Source: Thermoleophilia bacterium (GTDB lineage Bacteria > Actinomycetota > Thermoleophilia > Solirubrobacterales > 70-9). From it: a stretch of 64,000 nucleotides of DNA. The stretch covers positions 21,661 through 85,660 of the forward strand of contig JAENXK010000001.1 in assembly GCA_016649615.1 (NCBI GenBank), read 5' to 3'. Position numbers and translations under genes: made by a program. Shown piece by piece: positions 38,014 to 47,387 of the stretch (its first letter is position 1; each line of letters begins with the position of its first letter). The notes under the pieces were generated by a model. That model did no database searches. It was given only the letters and a program-made list of their open reading frames with translations, and was not told where the DNA came from.

Positions 38014-39741
38014 ATGACCCGCCCGCCGACCCGCTCTGAACGACAGCAGCGCCTGAAGACCCGGGCCCTGCCGTTGATCGCCATCGCGCTGGTCGCCTTC
38101 ATCCTCGGGGTGATCCAGGGATGCCCCGGCGATCCCAATCGCAGTGCGGCCGAGCGCTATGTCGCCGCCTGGTCGAAGGGTGACTACGGGGCGATGTACG
38201 AAGAACTGAGCGCAACTTCCCGCGAGGCGATCGCCGTTGAGCAGTTCAAGGAGCGCTACGCCGAATCCGTGGCAATGGCCACGATGACCTCGCTCACCGG
38301 CGGTGAGGCCGGCGGAGACGAAACCGAGGCCGAGGTTCCGGTCAAGGTCAGGACCCGGGCCTTCGGCACGGTGGTCAGTCCGATGAATTTCAGTTTCGGT
38401 GAAGACGGGATCGCCTGGCAGGACAGCCTGCTGTTCCCCGGACTGAAGCCGGACGAGGAGCTGAGCCGAAAAACCGAGATGCCCCGCCGAGCGCCGATCC
38501 TGGCAGCCGACGGCCGGGCGATGGCCGAAGGTCCCTCGCTTGCCCGGGAACACCCGCTGGGTGACGCGATGATCGACGTCACCGGCCTGGTCGGCACCCC
38601 GGAAGAGGAATCCGATCTGACCGACCTGGCCCTCGGCTTCGACCCGGGAGAACCGACCGGGATCAGCGGATTGGAGCTGGCCTTCAACGAGCGCCTGTCC
38701 GGCAAGCCCGGGGGAACCCTGATGGCGGTGCCGATCAAGGGCGGTGACGGCGGCAAGGGACGTGATCTCGCCACCGGCGAGCCGGCGCCGGCTGACCCAC
38801 TCAAGACGACGATCGACCCCACCCTGCAGGATTCGGCGGTGAGCAACCTTGCCGGGCAACTGGGTGGCGTGGCGTTGCTCGACGCGAAGAAGGGCCGGAT
38901 CAAGGCGATGGCAGGCCAGGCTTACTCGGTCCTCCAGCCGCCCGGATCGACCATGAAGATGGTCACCGCGACGGCCGCACTGGAAACCGGCAAGGCGACA
39001 CTCGACAGCGAGTACCCGTTCGTGACCGAGGCTCCGGCCGACGGCCGCATGATCAGGAACGCCTATAACGAGGTTTGCGGTGGCAACCTGGTCGAATCGT
39101 TCGCCCACTCATGCAACTCGGTATTCGCTCCGCTCGGCATGGAGATCGGCGAGGAAGCGATGACCGAAACCGCCGAGAAGTACGGCTTCAACAAGGTCCC
39201 GGCGATGTTCAACGAGGCCGGCACCGCGGCGGTCGACCCCCCGATTCCGACGATCCCCCAGCCCGGTGAGTACAACAACGAACTCGGCGTGAGCGCGATC
39301 GGTCAGGGAAAGGTCCAGGCGACCCCGTTGCTGATGGCCAGCATCGCCCAGACGATTGCCAACGGCGGCAAACTGATGCCGACCCCGTTGACGACCGAGC
39401 CCGAGCTTCAGCCCGAGGCCCAGCCAGTGCGGGTCTCGAGTGCCAAAACCGCCAACCAGTTGACGCAGATGATGGTGGCGGTCGTCACCTCGGGCACCGG
39501 TCCCGCCGCGGCCATTCCGGAGGCCCAGGTCGCCGGCAAGACCGGTACCGCCGAGCTCGGGTCTAGCGGATCAACCGACGGGGAGGGCCAGCCGATTCTG
39601 GACGTGGACGCCTGGTTTGCCGGCTTCGCCCCGGCTGACAAACCAAGACTCGCGGTCGCGGTGATGCTGATCGAAGCGGACGCGGACGGCGGCACGGTCG
39701 CGGCGCCTATTGCCGGCGCAGTGCTCTCGGCCGGCCTTTAA
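38014..39741 (+). CDS. Penicillin-binding transpeptidase with NTF2-like (MecA-N) domain
   Basis: The 575-residue class B PBP has one N-terminal membrane anchor (LPLIAIALVAFILGVIQGC), an NTF2-like domain (RSAAERYVAAWSKGDYGAMYEEL), a linker domain (KTEMPRRAPILAADGRAMAEG) and a transpeptidase domain. Active-site motifs are PPGSTMKMV (SxxK, Ser nucleophile), SFAHSCNSVF (SxN as SCN) and VAGKTGTAEL (KTG). The SxN motif with Cys, and the GGVALLDAKKGRIKAMA segment, are typical of PBP-A type enzymes in actinobacteria. It cross-links peptidoglycan at the outer membrane face, and may be functionally linked to the neighbouring MarP-like protease. Confidence 0.93.
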   Translation: MTRPPTRSERQQRLKTRALPLIAIALVAFILGVIQGCPGDPNRSAAERYVAAWSKGDYGAMYEELSATSREAIAVEQFKERYAESVAMATMTSLTGGEAGGDETEAEVPVKVRTRAFGTVVSPMNFSFGEDGIAWQDSLLFPGLKPDEELSRKTEMPRRAPILAADGRAMAEGPSLAREHPLGDAMIDVTGLVGTPEEESDLTDLALGFDPGEPTGISGLELAFNERLSGKPGGTLMAVPIKGGDGGKGRDLATGEPAPADPLKTTIDPTLQDSAVSNLAGQLGGVALLDAKKGRIKAMAGQAYSVLQPPGSTMKMVTATAALETGKATLDSEYPFVTEAPADGRMIRNAYNEVCGGNLVESFAHSCNSVFAPLGMEIGEEAMTETAEKYGFNKVPAMFNEAGTAAVDPPIPTIPQPGEYNNELGVSAIGQGKVQATPLLMASIAQTIANGGKLMPTPLTTEPELQPEAQPVRVSSAKTANQLTQMMVAVVTSGTGPAAAIPEAQVAGKTGTAELGSSGSTDGEGQPILDVDAWFAGFAPADKPRLAVAVMLIEADADGGTVAAPIAGAVLSAGL

Positions 39742-39830
39742 GCCGGCCGCAATCATCGCGCACCGCCGACCCGGGCCGCTCTGCCTCCCGCCGGCCGGAT
39801 CGATCCGCCTACTGCCGGCCGGGCCCGCCC

Positions 39831-40169
39831 CTACTCCGGAGCTACAGGTGATCCGAGGCCGACCGCGACCAGGGCCGCAATTGCGCCGGCGCTCAGGATG
39901 ATCGCGCCGGGCACCGGAAGCAGGAGTCCCAGGACCACTCCGATCAGGCAGGCGAGCGATCCGAGGGCGAGTACCGTCCACCAATCGCTCAGGTGCGGCC
40001 CGGGTGCACCGGCGTCCGGGGCAGAGACGACCACGCCCAGGACCAGGACAGCGACCCCGGCGTATTCGAAACCGGGACCGAAAGACGCGAGCAGGACCAG
40101 TACCGCACCGGCACCGGCGATCAATTGGCCGGCAAAGCCGACCGCAACCGGGGCAGAGGTCGAGCTCAA
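39831..40169 (-). CDS. Small hydrophobic membrane protein, function unknown
   Basis: The 112-residue protein has about four hydrophobic helices (FAGQLIAGAGAVLVLLASFG, YAGVAVLVLGVVVSAP, WWTVLALGSLACLIGVVLGLLLPVP, AIILSAGAIAALVAVGLG). A short conserved-looking loop, GPHLSDWW, is the only polar region. It lies 4 nt after the lipoprotein gene on the same strand and probably shares its transcript. Function not recognisable. Confidence 0.7.
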   Translation of the reverse strand: MSSTSAPVAVGFAGQLIAGAGAVLVLLASFGPGFEYAGVAVLVLGVVVSAPDAGAPGPHLSDWWTVLALGSLACLIGVVLGLLLPVPGAIILSAGAIAALVAVGLGSPVAPE

Positions 40170-40173
40170 CGGA

Positions 40174-40737
40174 TTAGAGGTCGACCTCGACCGAGGCCGG
40201 GCCGTCTTCGCCCTCGACCTCGAACTCGACGGGCCTCAGCTCAAGGGACTCGTCGTCGATTACGAAGAGCACCATCGAGGCCTCGATCGGACCTACCTGA
40301 GGGGTCGAATCGAGCGCAGGCACGACATCCTCGGGTCCGACCTCAGCGCCGGGCTTCAACGCGTAGCTGCTGGTGCTGTCCAGGTTCTCGTAAGTATGGC
40401 CCGCCGTATCGGCCAGCTTGAACGAATCGGGAAGGGCGTGGGCTTCATCTTCGTCGAGGTTCTCGGCCTGCAGGAAGACTCCGATATAGGTCTGGTCCGG
40501 GTCGGGTGCGGGCTGGCCGACCAGGTACTCGCTGTCTTCGACGTCATTCAGGTTGAGCGGCCGGGTGAACAGCACGTTGTACTCGAGCGGCCCGAGCTCG
40601 AAGCGCTCGCCTTCGACGATCCCGGTCTTCTTCTCATGCTCGTCGCCGCCGCAGGCGGCCAGGGCGAATCCGGAAACGGATACTGCGAGAGCCAGGACGA
40701 GCCCGCGGAACCAGTTGCTGTTCAGGAATGTGTCCAT
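40174..40737 (-). CDS. Putative lipoprotein with immunoglobulin-like DUF4352-type fold
   Basis: The 187-residue protein has a signal peptide WFRGLVLALAVSVSGFALAACGG (lipobox LAAC, Cys 29). The mature part contains YIGVFLQAENLDEDEAHAL, GHTYENLDSTSSYAL and a long acidic C-terminus (EFEVEGEDGPASVEVDL). The pattern of strands (VGVFLxAEN...SFKLADTAG...) resembles the DUF4352/telokin-like family of Gram-positive surface lipoproteins. Role unknown. Confidence 0.82.
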   Translation of the reverse strand: MDTFLNSNWFRGLVLALAVSVSGFALAACGGDEHEKKTGIVEGERFELGPLEYNVLFTRPLNLNDVEDSEYLVGQPAPDPDQTYIGVFLQAENLDEDEAHALPDSFKLADTAGHTYENLDSTSSYALKPGAEVGPEDVVPALDSTPQVGPIEASMVLFVIDDESLELRPVEFEVEGEDGPASVEVDL

Positions 40738-40766
40738 CGGCGCCGGAGTTTAGTCGTCTGTTCGGT

Positions 40767-41279
40767 CTAAAGGACGCCGGTCGCGTATCGGTTGCCACCG
40801 GCCACCTCGACCGGCTCGGTTGAAGCCCGATCGGCCTCGATCAGCTCCCGCAGCCGCTTGGCCGCCCGCTTCAGGCGCCTGCGGTGCCACCCGGCGCCTC
40901 CGGTGAGGCGGTCGAAGTGCTTCGACATCCCGCTGCTGGGCTCGGTCCAGTAACTGAGCCGGACGACTGAGACTCCGGCGGCCGATTCGGCCAGCTCCCA
41001 CTCTGTTCCGACCCTGGTGCGGTTGAAGCGCCCAGTCTCGCCCCGTTCGGAGATCCTCCGGGGCGGCTCCGACGCGACGATTGAGGTGTCGGCCCAGGCG
41101 GTTCGCCGACGGAACTTGAATCGCGCCCCGGCGCCGATCCCCCGGGAATCGAGCCTCAGAAGGCGGAAGTTCTGAATCGAGTCGCCGTAGAGATCGGGCC
41201 GGGTGGCGATGTCCATCAGATATTCGTGGATGCGCTCGCGCGGGGCGTCGATCTCGATCTCGGCGAATACGGGTCCCAT
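40767..41279 (-). CDS. SRPBCC-family lipid-binding/aromatase-cyclase-like protein
   Basis: The 170-residue protein has a START/Bet v1-like fold: AEIEIDAPRERIHEYLMDIATRPDLYG at the start, GIGAGARFKFRRRT, and GTEWELAESAAGVSVVRLSYW, ending in an amphipathic helix HRRRLKRAAKRLRELIEADR. Such proteins bind hydrophobic ligands, and no catalytic residue is evident. The ATG at 41279 is chosen because the open frame further upstream is antisense to the ParA gene; the two genes diverge across 63 bp. Confidence 0.88.
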   Translation of the reverse strand: MGPVFAEIEIDAPRERIHEYLMDIATRPDLYGDSIQNFRLLRLDSRGIGAGARFKFRRRTAWADTSIVASEPPRRISERGETGRFNRTRVGTEWELAESAAGVSVVRLSYWTEPSSGMSKHFDRLTGGAGWHRRRLKRAAKRLRELIEADRASTEPVEVAGGNRYATGVL

Positions 41280-41342
41280 TCGGCCTGATTGTATGGCCTG
41301 CCCGGCCTCCCGGGGCGATCGGCCGAAGGTAGGGTGTGAGCC

Positions 41343-42131
41343 GTGGCAACCACGATCGCCATTCTCTCGCAAAAGGGCGGGACCGGAAAAACGACTCTGA
41401 CCCGTTCGCTGGCCGAGGGACTGTCCCGCTCGGGGCTGAAGACGCTGACGATCGATGCCGACCCCCAGGGCAATCTTTCCGAGTACTTCGGCGTCCCGGC
41501 CGACGCCTTTCCGACCCTCGGCGAGGTGCTGGCCGGCCAGGAGACGGCGATGGACGCGATCCACGATGACGTGATCCCGGCCAACCTCGGCCTGGCCGAA
41601 GCCGAGCTCATGCTGGCCGGCAAGATGGGCCGTGAGCTCACCCTGAGACACGCCCTGAGAGAACCGAAGCGCCATTACGACATCTGCCTGATCGACTGCC
41701 CCCCCACGCTCGGGCTCCTGACCGTAAACGCCCTGGTCGCCTCCGACTGGGCGATCCTCTCCTCCGAGGCCGAGCACTTCTCGGAACAGGGTGCCGAACA
41801 GGCGACCGAGGTGATCGGGCTGGCCAGGGAGAACCTCAACCCCGATCTCGATCTGCTCGGGGTCCTGCTCAACATCGCCGACATGCGCACCAACCACGCC
41901 AAGGGGACCCTGGAAACGCTTCGGCAGGAGTTCGGAGAGCGGGTGTTCGAGACGGTGATACGCCGTTCGATCGTCTACCCGGAGTCGGCCCTTGCCGGGA
42001 TATCGATCTTCGAGTACAGACGCCGCAAGGCGATCGACTACGCCCGGCTCACGGTCGAGATCCTGGAGCGGCTCGACCTGGCACCGGCGCTGGCCAAGGC
42101 CCGGGCGATGGTCCGGGAGATCGAGAGCTAG
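41343..42131 (+). CDS. ParA/Soj-family ATPase (orphan)
   Basis: The 262-residue ATPase has a deviant Walker A with signature lysine (SQKGGTGKTTLT), Asp in TIDADPQGNLSEYF and Walker B-like CLIDCPPTLGLLTVNAL. The C-terminal part (TVIRRSIVYPESALAGISIFEY) is ParA-like. No parB gene or parS site (TGTTTCACGTGAAACA) is present, so a chromosome-partition role is uncertain; orphan ParA proteins often position other cargo. The start is GTG. Neighbours give no clear partner. Confidence 0.9.
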   Translation: MATTIAILSQKGGTGKTTLTRSLAEGLSRSGLKTLTIDADPQGNLSEYFGVPADAFPTLGEVLAGQETAMDAIHDDVIPANLGLAEAELMLAGKMGRELTLRHALREPKRHYDICLIDCPPTLGLLTVNALVASDWAILSSEAEHFSEQGAEQATEVIGLARENLNPDLDLLGVLLNIADMRTNHAKGTLETLRQEFGERVFETVIRRSIVYPESALAGISIFEYRRRKAIDYARLTVEILERLDLAPALAKARAMVREIES

Positions 42132-42152
42132 ACGCGCCGCGGGCGGCCGGGC

Positions 42153-42530
42153 TCAGGAAGGGCCGACGATCGCCGCCCAGACCAGTCCGCCCGAAACCGC
42201 CAGGAAAGAGGCCACCGAGAGGCTCCGGTACCAGAGTCTCTTCTGCGCATCCGGGCTGAAAGCCGGCGGTACGAAGAGCAGGGGGTTAACCGTGGTCCCG
42301 AAGATGAGCAGACCGGCGGCGACATCCGGCAGATCGCCGACAGCCAGCCCGACCGCGATCAGGATCAGCCCCATGATCACGAAGTCGAGGTGAACCTGGA
42401 GCACCCGGTGTGACTGGACCACCCCGATCTTCTTCAGCCACTCCGGCCGTTCGAGCCGGATCACCATCGCCCAGCCGAGCAGAGCGCCTACGGCCAGCTG
42501 GATCAGGCCTATCTGGAGGAGGAGATCCAT
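42153..42530 (-). CDS. Four-helix membrane protein, function unknown
   Basis: The 125-residue protein has four hydrophobic segments (LLLQIGLIQLAVGALLGWAMVI, LDFVIMGLILIAVGLAVG, VAAGLLIFGTTVNPLLFV, SLSVASFLAVSGGLVWAAIVG) and two histidines in VQSHRVLQVHLDF at the cytoplasmic side of helix 2. The size and HxxxxxH pattern are reminiscent of hydroxylaminobenzene mutase-like proteins, but that is a weak resemblance. It sits between parA (convergent) and thrB on the same strand. Confidence 0.75.
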   Translation of the reverse strand: MDLLLQIGLIQLAVGALLGWAMVIRLERPEWLKKIGVVQSHRVLQVHLDFVIMGLILIAVGLAVGDLPDVAAGLLIFGTTVNPLLFVPPAFSPDAQKRLWYRSLSVASFLAVSGGLVWAAIVGPS

Positions 42531-42557
42531 CGCCTCAGAGCGTGGGCCCGGCCGGCA

Positions 42558-43436
42558 TCAGAGTTCCGGGACGTCGGCGCCGAGCGGACTGAACCCGACC
42601 CGGCGGACTTCGGCCCAGTCGGAACAGCGCTTTCTCAGCTCGTCCATGACCATGCCCGTCTCCTGCCATCCGGTCCAGACCAGCACTGTCGGTCCGGCTC
42701 CCGAGATCGTCGCACCGATCGCACCGAAATCCCGAGCCTCCTCGACGATCCGCATCGAGTCCGGGAACAGATGGCTGCGCCTGTCCTGATGGAGACGATC
42801 GTGAAGGCCGAGCGAGATCAGGTCAAAATCGCCCCGGCTCAGTCCGAGAGCCAGATGGGCGGCTGAGGAAGCGTTTGCGATCGCGTCCCTGACCGGGATT
42901 TCGGCCGGGATCGCCATACGGGCGTTCTCGGTCGAGACCTCATGGTCGGGAATGACCAGGATGCCTTCCAGGCCCTCGGGCGAGTCCAGCCTGGTGGCGG
43001 TCAGGTGGGGACCCTCGCCGCTGCAGACCACGAACCCGCCCAGGATCGCGGCGGCGACGTTGTCCGGGTGGCCCTCGAGCGCAGTAGCCCGCTCGAGCAC
43101 GTCCTGGTGCTCAAGACCCAGTTCGAACAGATGGTCGGCGGCGACCATGCCGGCGACGATCGCCGCAGCAGACGAGCCCATGCCGCGGGCCAGGGGGATG
43201 TCACCCCCGATCCGGAACGAAATCCCGTCGGCCGGATGAACTGACTCAAAGGCACGGACCAGCAGGTTGTCCCGGCCGGCCGGGACGTCGAGCGAACCGC
43301 ACTCGACTGAGAACTCCCCGGTCTCGGTCACCTCCAGTTCGAGGTGGACGTCGAGCGCCACAGCCATCACGTCGTAGCCCGGTCCGAGATTGGCGGACGA
43401 GGCCGGGACGCGGACAAGTCGGTGTCGCTCGGTCAC
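42558..43436 (-). CDS. thrB: Homoserine kinase
   Basis: The 292-residue GHMP kinase phosphorylates homoserine on the way to threonine. Motif 1 is VRVPASSANLGPGYDVMAVAL, the ATP loop is PLARGMGSSAAAIVAG (GLGSSAA type) and motif 3 is IGATISGAGPTVLVW. I chose the GTG at 43436 (VTERHRLVRVPASSAN); a TTG about 9 codons upstream and an ATG near the edge of the ABC gene are alternatives, none with good spacing to GGGAG. It is separated from thrC by two genes of the opposite strand, an unusual break in the threonine cluster. Confidence 0.94.
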   Translation of the reverse strand: MTERHRLVRVPASSANLGPGYDVMAVALDVHLELEVTETGEFSVECGSLDVPAGRDNLLVRAFESVHPADGISFRIGGDIPLARGMGSSAAAIVAGMVAADHLFELGLEHQDVLERATALEGHPDNVAAAILGGFVVCSGEGPHLTATRLDSPEGLEGILVIPDHEVSTENARMAIPAEIPVRDAIANASSAAHLALGLSRGDFDLISLGLHDRLHQDRRSHLFPDSMRIVEEARDFGAIGATISGAGPTVLVWTGWQETGMVMDELRKRCSDWAEVRRVGFSPLGADVPEL

Positions 43437-43521
43437 CTCCCGAAAGTTATTCGCTTGCGGCAACTCGGCGCACCTCGCTCGGCCGCAGAGGCAAACGCAC
43501 CGGTGGGTCCGAGCCTTCATC

Positions 43522-44349
43522 ATGGTCGCAATGGATTCAGCCGCGGCATCCCTTTTTGCCACCGATCCCCGCCTTCCGGCGAAATCGCCGGCCCTCGAAA
43601 TCACCGACCTGGTCAAGCGGTATCCGACCGGGGTTGAAGCTCTTCGCGGGGTCTCGCTGGGCATAGCCGACGGCGAGTTCTTCGGCCTGCTCGGTCCCAA
43701 TGGCGCCGGCAAGTCGACTCTGATCCACTGCGCGACCGGTCTGGCGATGCCGACCGGGGGCACGATCCGGATTTTCGGCGACAACGCGGTAGAGGGTTAC
43801 AAGTCGGCCAGGGAATCGGTCGGCCTCGCTCCGCAGGACATCAATCTCGACTGGTTCCTCACAGTCGAGGAGACTCTCGATTTCCACGGCGGCTACTTCG
43901 GCATGAAAAAGCGCGACCGCCGGGAGCGGGTTGCCGAGCTGCTCGAGGTCTTCTCGCTGACCGACAAGCGACACGAGCGCACCAGGACCCTTTCCGGCGG
44001 CATGAAGCGGCGGGTAGTGCTGGCCCGGGCGATGATGCACCGGCCGCGGCTGCTGATCCTCGACGAGCCGACCGCCGGGGTCGATGTCGAGCTGCGGCTC
44101 GAGCTCTGGCAGTACGTCCAGCAGGTCAACAGCGAAGGCACGACCATCCTGCTGACCACGCACTACCTCGAAGAAGCCGAACAGCTGTGCAGCCGCGTCG
44201 CGTTCATCAACGAGGGCCAGATCGCCGCCGAAGGCACCAGTGCGCAACTCGCCGCCAGATACGGCGTCAAGAGCCTGGAAGACGCCTATCTCGGCCTGGT
44301 CGGGCGCAAGGAGCTCTCCCGGGCCCACATCGGCGAGGATCCGGCTTGA
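43522..44349 (+). CDS. ABC-2 type transporter ATP-binding protein (DRA family)
   Basis: The ~275-residue ATPase has Walker A LGPNGAGKSTLIHC, Q-loop SVGLAPQDINLDWFLT, signature TLSGGMKRRVVLARAM, Walker B LLILDEPTAGVD and H-loop LTTHYLEE. The DRA-type fold and partner permease suit drug, polysaccharide or lipid exporters. ATG at 43522 or 43531 is the likely start; neither has a clear ribosome site. It diverges from thrB by 85 bp and overlaps the permease gene (TTGA), so both form one exporter. Confidence 0.93.
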   Translation: MVAMDSAAASLFATDPRLPAKSPALEITDLVKRYPTGVEALRGVSLGIADGEFFGLLGPNGAGKSTLIHCATGLAMPTGGTIRIFGDNAVEGYKSARESVGLAPQDINLDWFLTVEETLDFHGGYFGMKKRDRRERVAELLEVFSLTDKRHERTRTLSGGMKRRVVLARAMMHRPRLLILDEPTAGVDVELRLELWQYVQQVNSEGTTILLTTHYLEEAEQLCSRVAFINEGQIAAEGTSAQLAARYGVKSLEDAYLGLVGRKELSRAHIGEDPA

Positions 44350-45113
44350 GCGCCTCAACGGTGCGGTTTCTCGCGCTGACCCGGCGCGAGGTCAGCCGCT
44401 TCATGAAGATCAAGGGCCAGACCCTGGGCGCTCCGCTGCTGGAAACCTTTCTCTACATCTCGGTCTTCGGCGCCGCGCTCGGAACCAGGATAGGAGACCT
44501 CGACGGCATCGACTACACGGTGTACGTGATCCCGGGACTGATCCTGATGGCCTGGGCGATCAACGCGTTCACCAACAACGCGTCCTCGATCCTCCAGCAG
44601 AAGTTCCAGCGCTCGATCGACGACCAGCTCTCCTCCCCCGCGTCGCCGGTCCAGCTGCTGATGGCGTTCACCCTGGGCGGCTTCCTGCGTGGTATGACGA
44701 TCACGGTCATCACCTTCATCGTCGCCAGCCTGCTGGTCGACCTTCCGGTCGAACACGTCTGGGTCCTGATCGTCTCGCTGCTCCTGATCGGTTTCTTCTT
44801 CTCACAGATCGGCGTCCTGGTCGGAATCCGGGCCGAGCAGTTCGACGACGTCTCGTTCGCCCAGACCTTCATCCTGCAGCCGCTGATCTTCCTGGGAGGG
44901 ATCTTCTACTCAGCCACACTGTTGCCGGAGCCGTACCAGACCCTGACCAAGTTCAACCCGGTCTACTACATGATCTCGGTCGTCAGGTACGGCTTTCTCG
45001 GAATAGCCGACGTCAACATCGCGATTTCCCTGTTGATCCTGACCGTGATCACGGCGTTGCTCACCCTGCTGAATTACCGGCTGTTCGCCAGCGGCTACCG
45101 CCTCAGGGCCTGA
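44346..45113 (+). CDS. ABC-2 type transporter permease
   Basis: The 255-residue membrane protein starts at TTG inside the ATPase stop. It has the ABC-2 topology of about six helices: TLGAPLLETFLYISVFGAALG, VIPGLILMAWAINAFTNNASS, a cytoplasmic FQRSIDDQLSSPASPVQLL coupling segment, GMTITVITFIVASLLVD, LQPLIFLGGIFYSATLLP and ISLLILTVITALLTLLNYRLF. Substrate cannot be read from sequence. Its position between threonine genes is the odd feature. Confidence 0.93.
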   Translation: MSASTVRFLALTRREVSRFMKIKGQTLGAPLLETFLYISVFGAALGTRIGDLDGIDYTVYVIPGLILMAWAINAFTNNASSILQQKFQRSIDDQLSSPASPVQLLMAFTLGGFLRGMTITVITFIVASLLVDLPVEHVWVLIVSLLLIGFFFSQIGVLVGIRAEQFDDVSFAQTFILQPLIFLGGIFYSATLLPEPYQTLTKFNPVYYMISVVRYGFLGIADVNIAISLLILTVITALLTLLNYRLFASGYRLRA

Positions 45114-45122
45114 GCGGAGGCC

Positions 45123-46157
45123 TCAGCCGAAAACGGCTCGCTCGACAACGGTGATCTCGTTGGCGCAGCTGATTACCGGAGGCGCCTTGCCGAGCGCCGT
45201 GTCGGGATCCTTGAGGCCGTGGCCGGTCAGTACGCAGACGACCGTCTCCGGAGTCTCCATCCCTTCGACCACCGGCAGGCCGTGATTGAGGATGCCCGCG
45301 ACCGAGGCGGCCGAGGCCGGCTCGCAGAACACTCCCTCGTTCGAGGCCAGCCAGTGGTAGGCGTCGAGGATCTGCTCGTCGGTGACCGCCGCGACCCGCC
45401 CCCGTGAAGTGTTGAACGCGTTCATCGCCTCCTCCCAGCGGGCCGGGCTTCCGATCCGGATCGCCGACGCGACCGTCTCGGGATTGGCCACCGGCTCCCC
45501 GATGACCAGCGGTGCCGCACCGGCTGCCTGGAAGCCGTAGAGGACCGGTGCGGTTTCACGCTCCTGAAAGCCACGCCAGTAAGCGGTGACGTTACCGGCG
45601 TTGCCGACCGGGATCGCCAGGGCGTCGGGCGCCTCGCCGAGTTCGTCGATCAGTTCAAAGGCGGCCGTCTTCTGGCCCTCGATCCGGTACGGGTTGACCG
45701 AGTTGACCAGTTCGATCGGATGGCGCTCGGAGAGCTCCCGTACCAGCACCAGGGCATCGTCGAAGTTGCCTTCGAGAGCGATCACGCGGGCCCCGTGGAT
45801 CAGGGCCTGGGCCAGTTTGCCGATCGCGATCTTGCCCTCGGGCACGATTACCGCCCCGGTCATCCCGGCCCTCACCGCGTATGCGGCCGCGCTGGCAGCC
45901 GTATTGCCGGTCGAGGCGCAGATTACGGCCTCGGCTCCCCGGCCTTTTGCCCGGGAGACGGCGACGGTCATGCCACGATCCTTGAAGCTGCCGGTCGGGT
46001 TCGCGCCCTCGACCTTGAGCCAGACCCGGGCACCGACCCGCTCGGAAAGAACCGGGGCTTCGACCAGTGGGGTCGAGCCTTCATTGAGGCTGACCACCGG
46101 GTCGCCAGGTTCCAGCGGCAGGGTGTCGCGGTATCTCTCGATCATCGGCTGCGGCAT
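45123..46157 (-). CDS. thrC: Threonine synthase
   Basis: The 344-residue PLP enzyme converts O-phosphohomoserine to threonine. It shows GSTPLVEAP, the PLP lysine in [16 protein letters not shown], the substrate-phosphate loop [31 protein letters not shown] and, near the C-terminus, [16 protein letters not shown]. It follows hom by 6 nt and is in the lysA-hom-thrC transcript, while thrB lies beyond the ABC genes. Confidence 0.96.
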   Translation of the reverse strand: MPQPMIERYRDTLPLEPGDPVVSLNEGSTPLVEAPVLSERVGARVWLKVEGANPTGSFKDRGMTVAVSRAKGRGAEAVICASTGNTAASAAAYAVRAGMTGAVIVPEGKIAIGKLAQALIHGARVIALEGNFDDALVLVRELSERHPIELVNSVNPYRIEGQKTAAFELIDELGEAPDALAIPVGNAGNVTAYWRGFQERETAPVLYGFQAAGAAPLVIGEPVANPETVASAIRIGSPARWEEAMNAFNTSRGRVAAVTDEQILDAYHWLASNEGVFCEPASAASVAGILNHGLPVVEGMETPETVVCVLTGHGLKDPDTALGKAPPVISCANEITVVERAVFG

Positions 46158-46163
46158 CTGTTC

Positions 46164-47387
46164 CTAGACGAACTCTTCTTCGATCACCCGGATGTAACGG
46201 GGCGGGGCCCGGAGTGAATCGAGCCCCCCGATTTCCGCGACCGCCTGCTTGAAGCGCGACTCCAGGCACCGGTGAATCACCATGACCAGCCGCGCGTCGC
46301 TGCCGATCCCGCGCTGGACGACGCTCTTGACCGATATCCCGTAGTCGGAGAGGAGTTTCGCCACCCGGGCAAGGACGCCCGGCTCGTCGGCGACCTCGAG
46401 ATGGAGGTAGAAAGACGAGTCCACGTCGCTCAGGACCTCCAGCGCTTCAGGGGCCTGATGAGTCGGTGCGTCACCGGTCACCACCGAGACCAGGTCGCCG
46501 AGAACGGCGGCCGCCGTCTGGAGCCCTCCGGCACCCGGTCCCGACATCGTCACCTCGGTGATCTCGGGTGCTTCGACCATGACCGCGTTGAACGGGCCTT
46601 CGATCGGGGAAAGCGGATGGCCGGGATAAAGGAAGCAGGGAAAGACCCTGACCGTGATCCCGCCGGGCAGCCTCTCTGCCACGCCGAGCAGCTTCAGCGA
46701 CAGGCCGAGCTCCTTGGCGTAGGCGAGGTCATCCGGCTGAACCGACTCGATGCCCTCGAAGTCCACCTGGTCGAGCGTGACCGGGGTGTGGAAGGCGAGC
46801 CGGGCGAGAATCGCCATCTTGGCCGCGGCATCGGCCCCGTTGACGTCCTCGGTCGGGTCGGCTTCGGCGTAGCCGAGGTCCTGGGCCCGCTTGAGGGTGT
46901 CGGCGTAGGAGGCGCCGGTAGCGGCCATCTCGGAAAGGATGAAGTTCGTGGTGCCGTTGACGATGCCGAATACTTTGCTGAACTCGACCGCACCGAAGCT
47001 TTCCTGGACCACCCGGATCACCGGCACCACCGCTGCGACCGCGGCCTCGAAACGCAGCTGGACACCGGCCCGGCCGGCCGCTTCGAAGAGCTCGGCCCCG
47101 CGCCGGGCAAGCAGTTGCTTATTGGCGGTAATCACCGGAACGCCGGCTTCGAGCGCCGCCCGGACATAGTCGAAGGCCGGGTCGGTCCCGCCCATCAGCT
47201 CGACTATCACGTCGGCATCGGCCAGGATCTGATCAAAGTCGCCCTGGCTGGTGGTCAGTACCCCCGAAATCACGGCTCTCCTGCCCGTCGCCACTTCAAT
47301 GGTCGCGGCCCGTTCCCCGACCAGGTCGACGAATGCGCTCCCAACCGTGCCACGGCCGAGCAGCCCGATCTTCAAGGTCTCGCTCAT
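46164..47387 (-). CDS. hom: Homoserine dehydrogenase
   Basis: The 407-residue enzyme reduces aspartate semialdehyde to homoserine. NAD(P)-binding is seen in IGLLGRGTVGSAFVDLVGER; the catalytic domain has GIVNGTTNFILSEM, DLGYAEADPTEDVNGADAAAK and KEL-type active-site lysine regions. A C-terminal ACT domain (YLHLEVADEPGVLARVAKLLSDYGISVKSV) suggests feedback inhibition by threonine. It overlaps the lysA stop (ATGA) and precedes thrC. Confidence 0.97.
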   Translation of the reverse strand: MSETLKIGLLGRGTVGSAFVDLVGERAATIEVATGRRAVISGVLTTSQGDFDQILADADVIVELMGGTDPAFDYVRAALEAGVPVITANKQLLARRGAELFEAAGRAGVQLRFEAAVAAVVPVIRVVQESFGAVEFSKVFGIVNGTTNFILSEMAATGASYADTLKRAQDLGYAEADPTEDVNGADAAAKMAILARLAFHTPVTLDQVDFEGIESVQPDDLAYAKELGLSLKLLGVAERLPGGITVRVFPCFLYPGHPLSPIEGPFNAVMVEAPEITEVTMSGPGAGGLQTAAAVLGDLVSVVTGDAPTHQAPEALEVLSDVDSSFYLHLEVADEPGVLARVAKLLSDYGISVKSVVQRGIGSDARLVMVIHRCLESRFKQAVAEIGGLDSLRAPPRYIRVIEEEFV

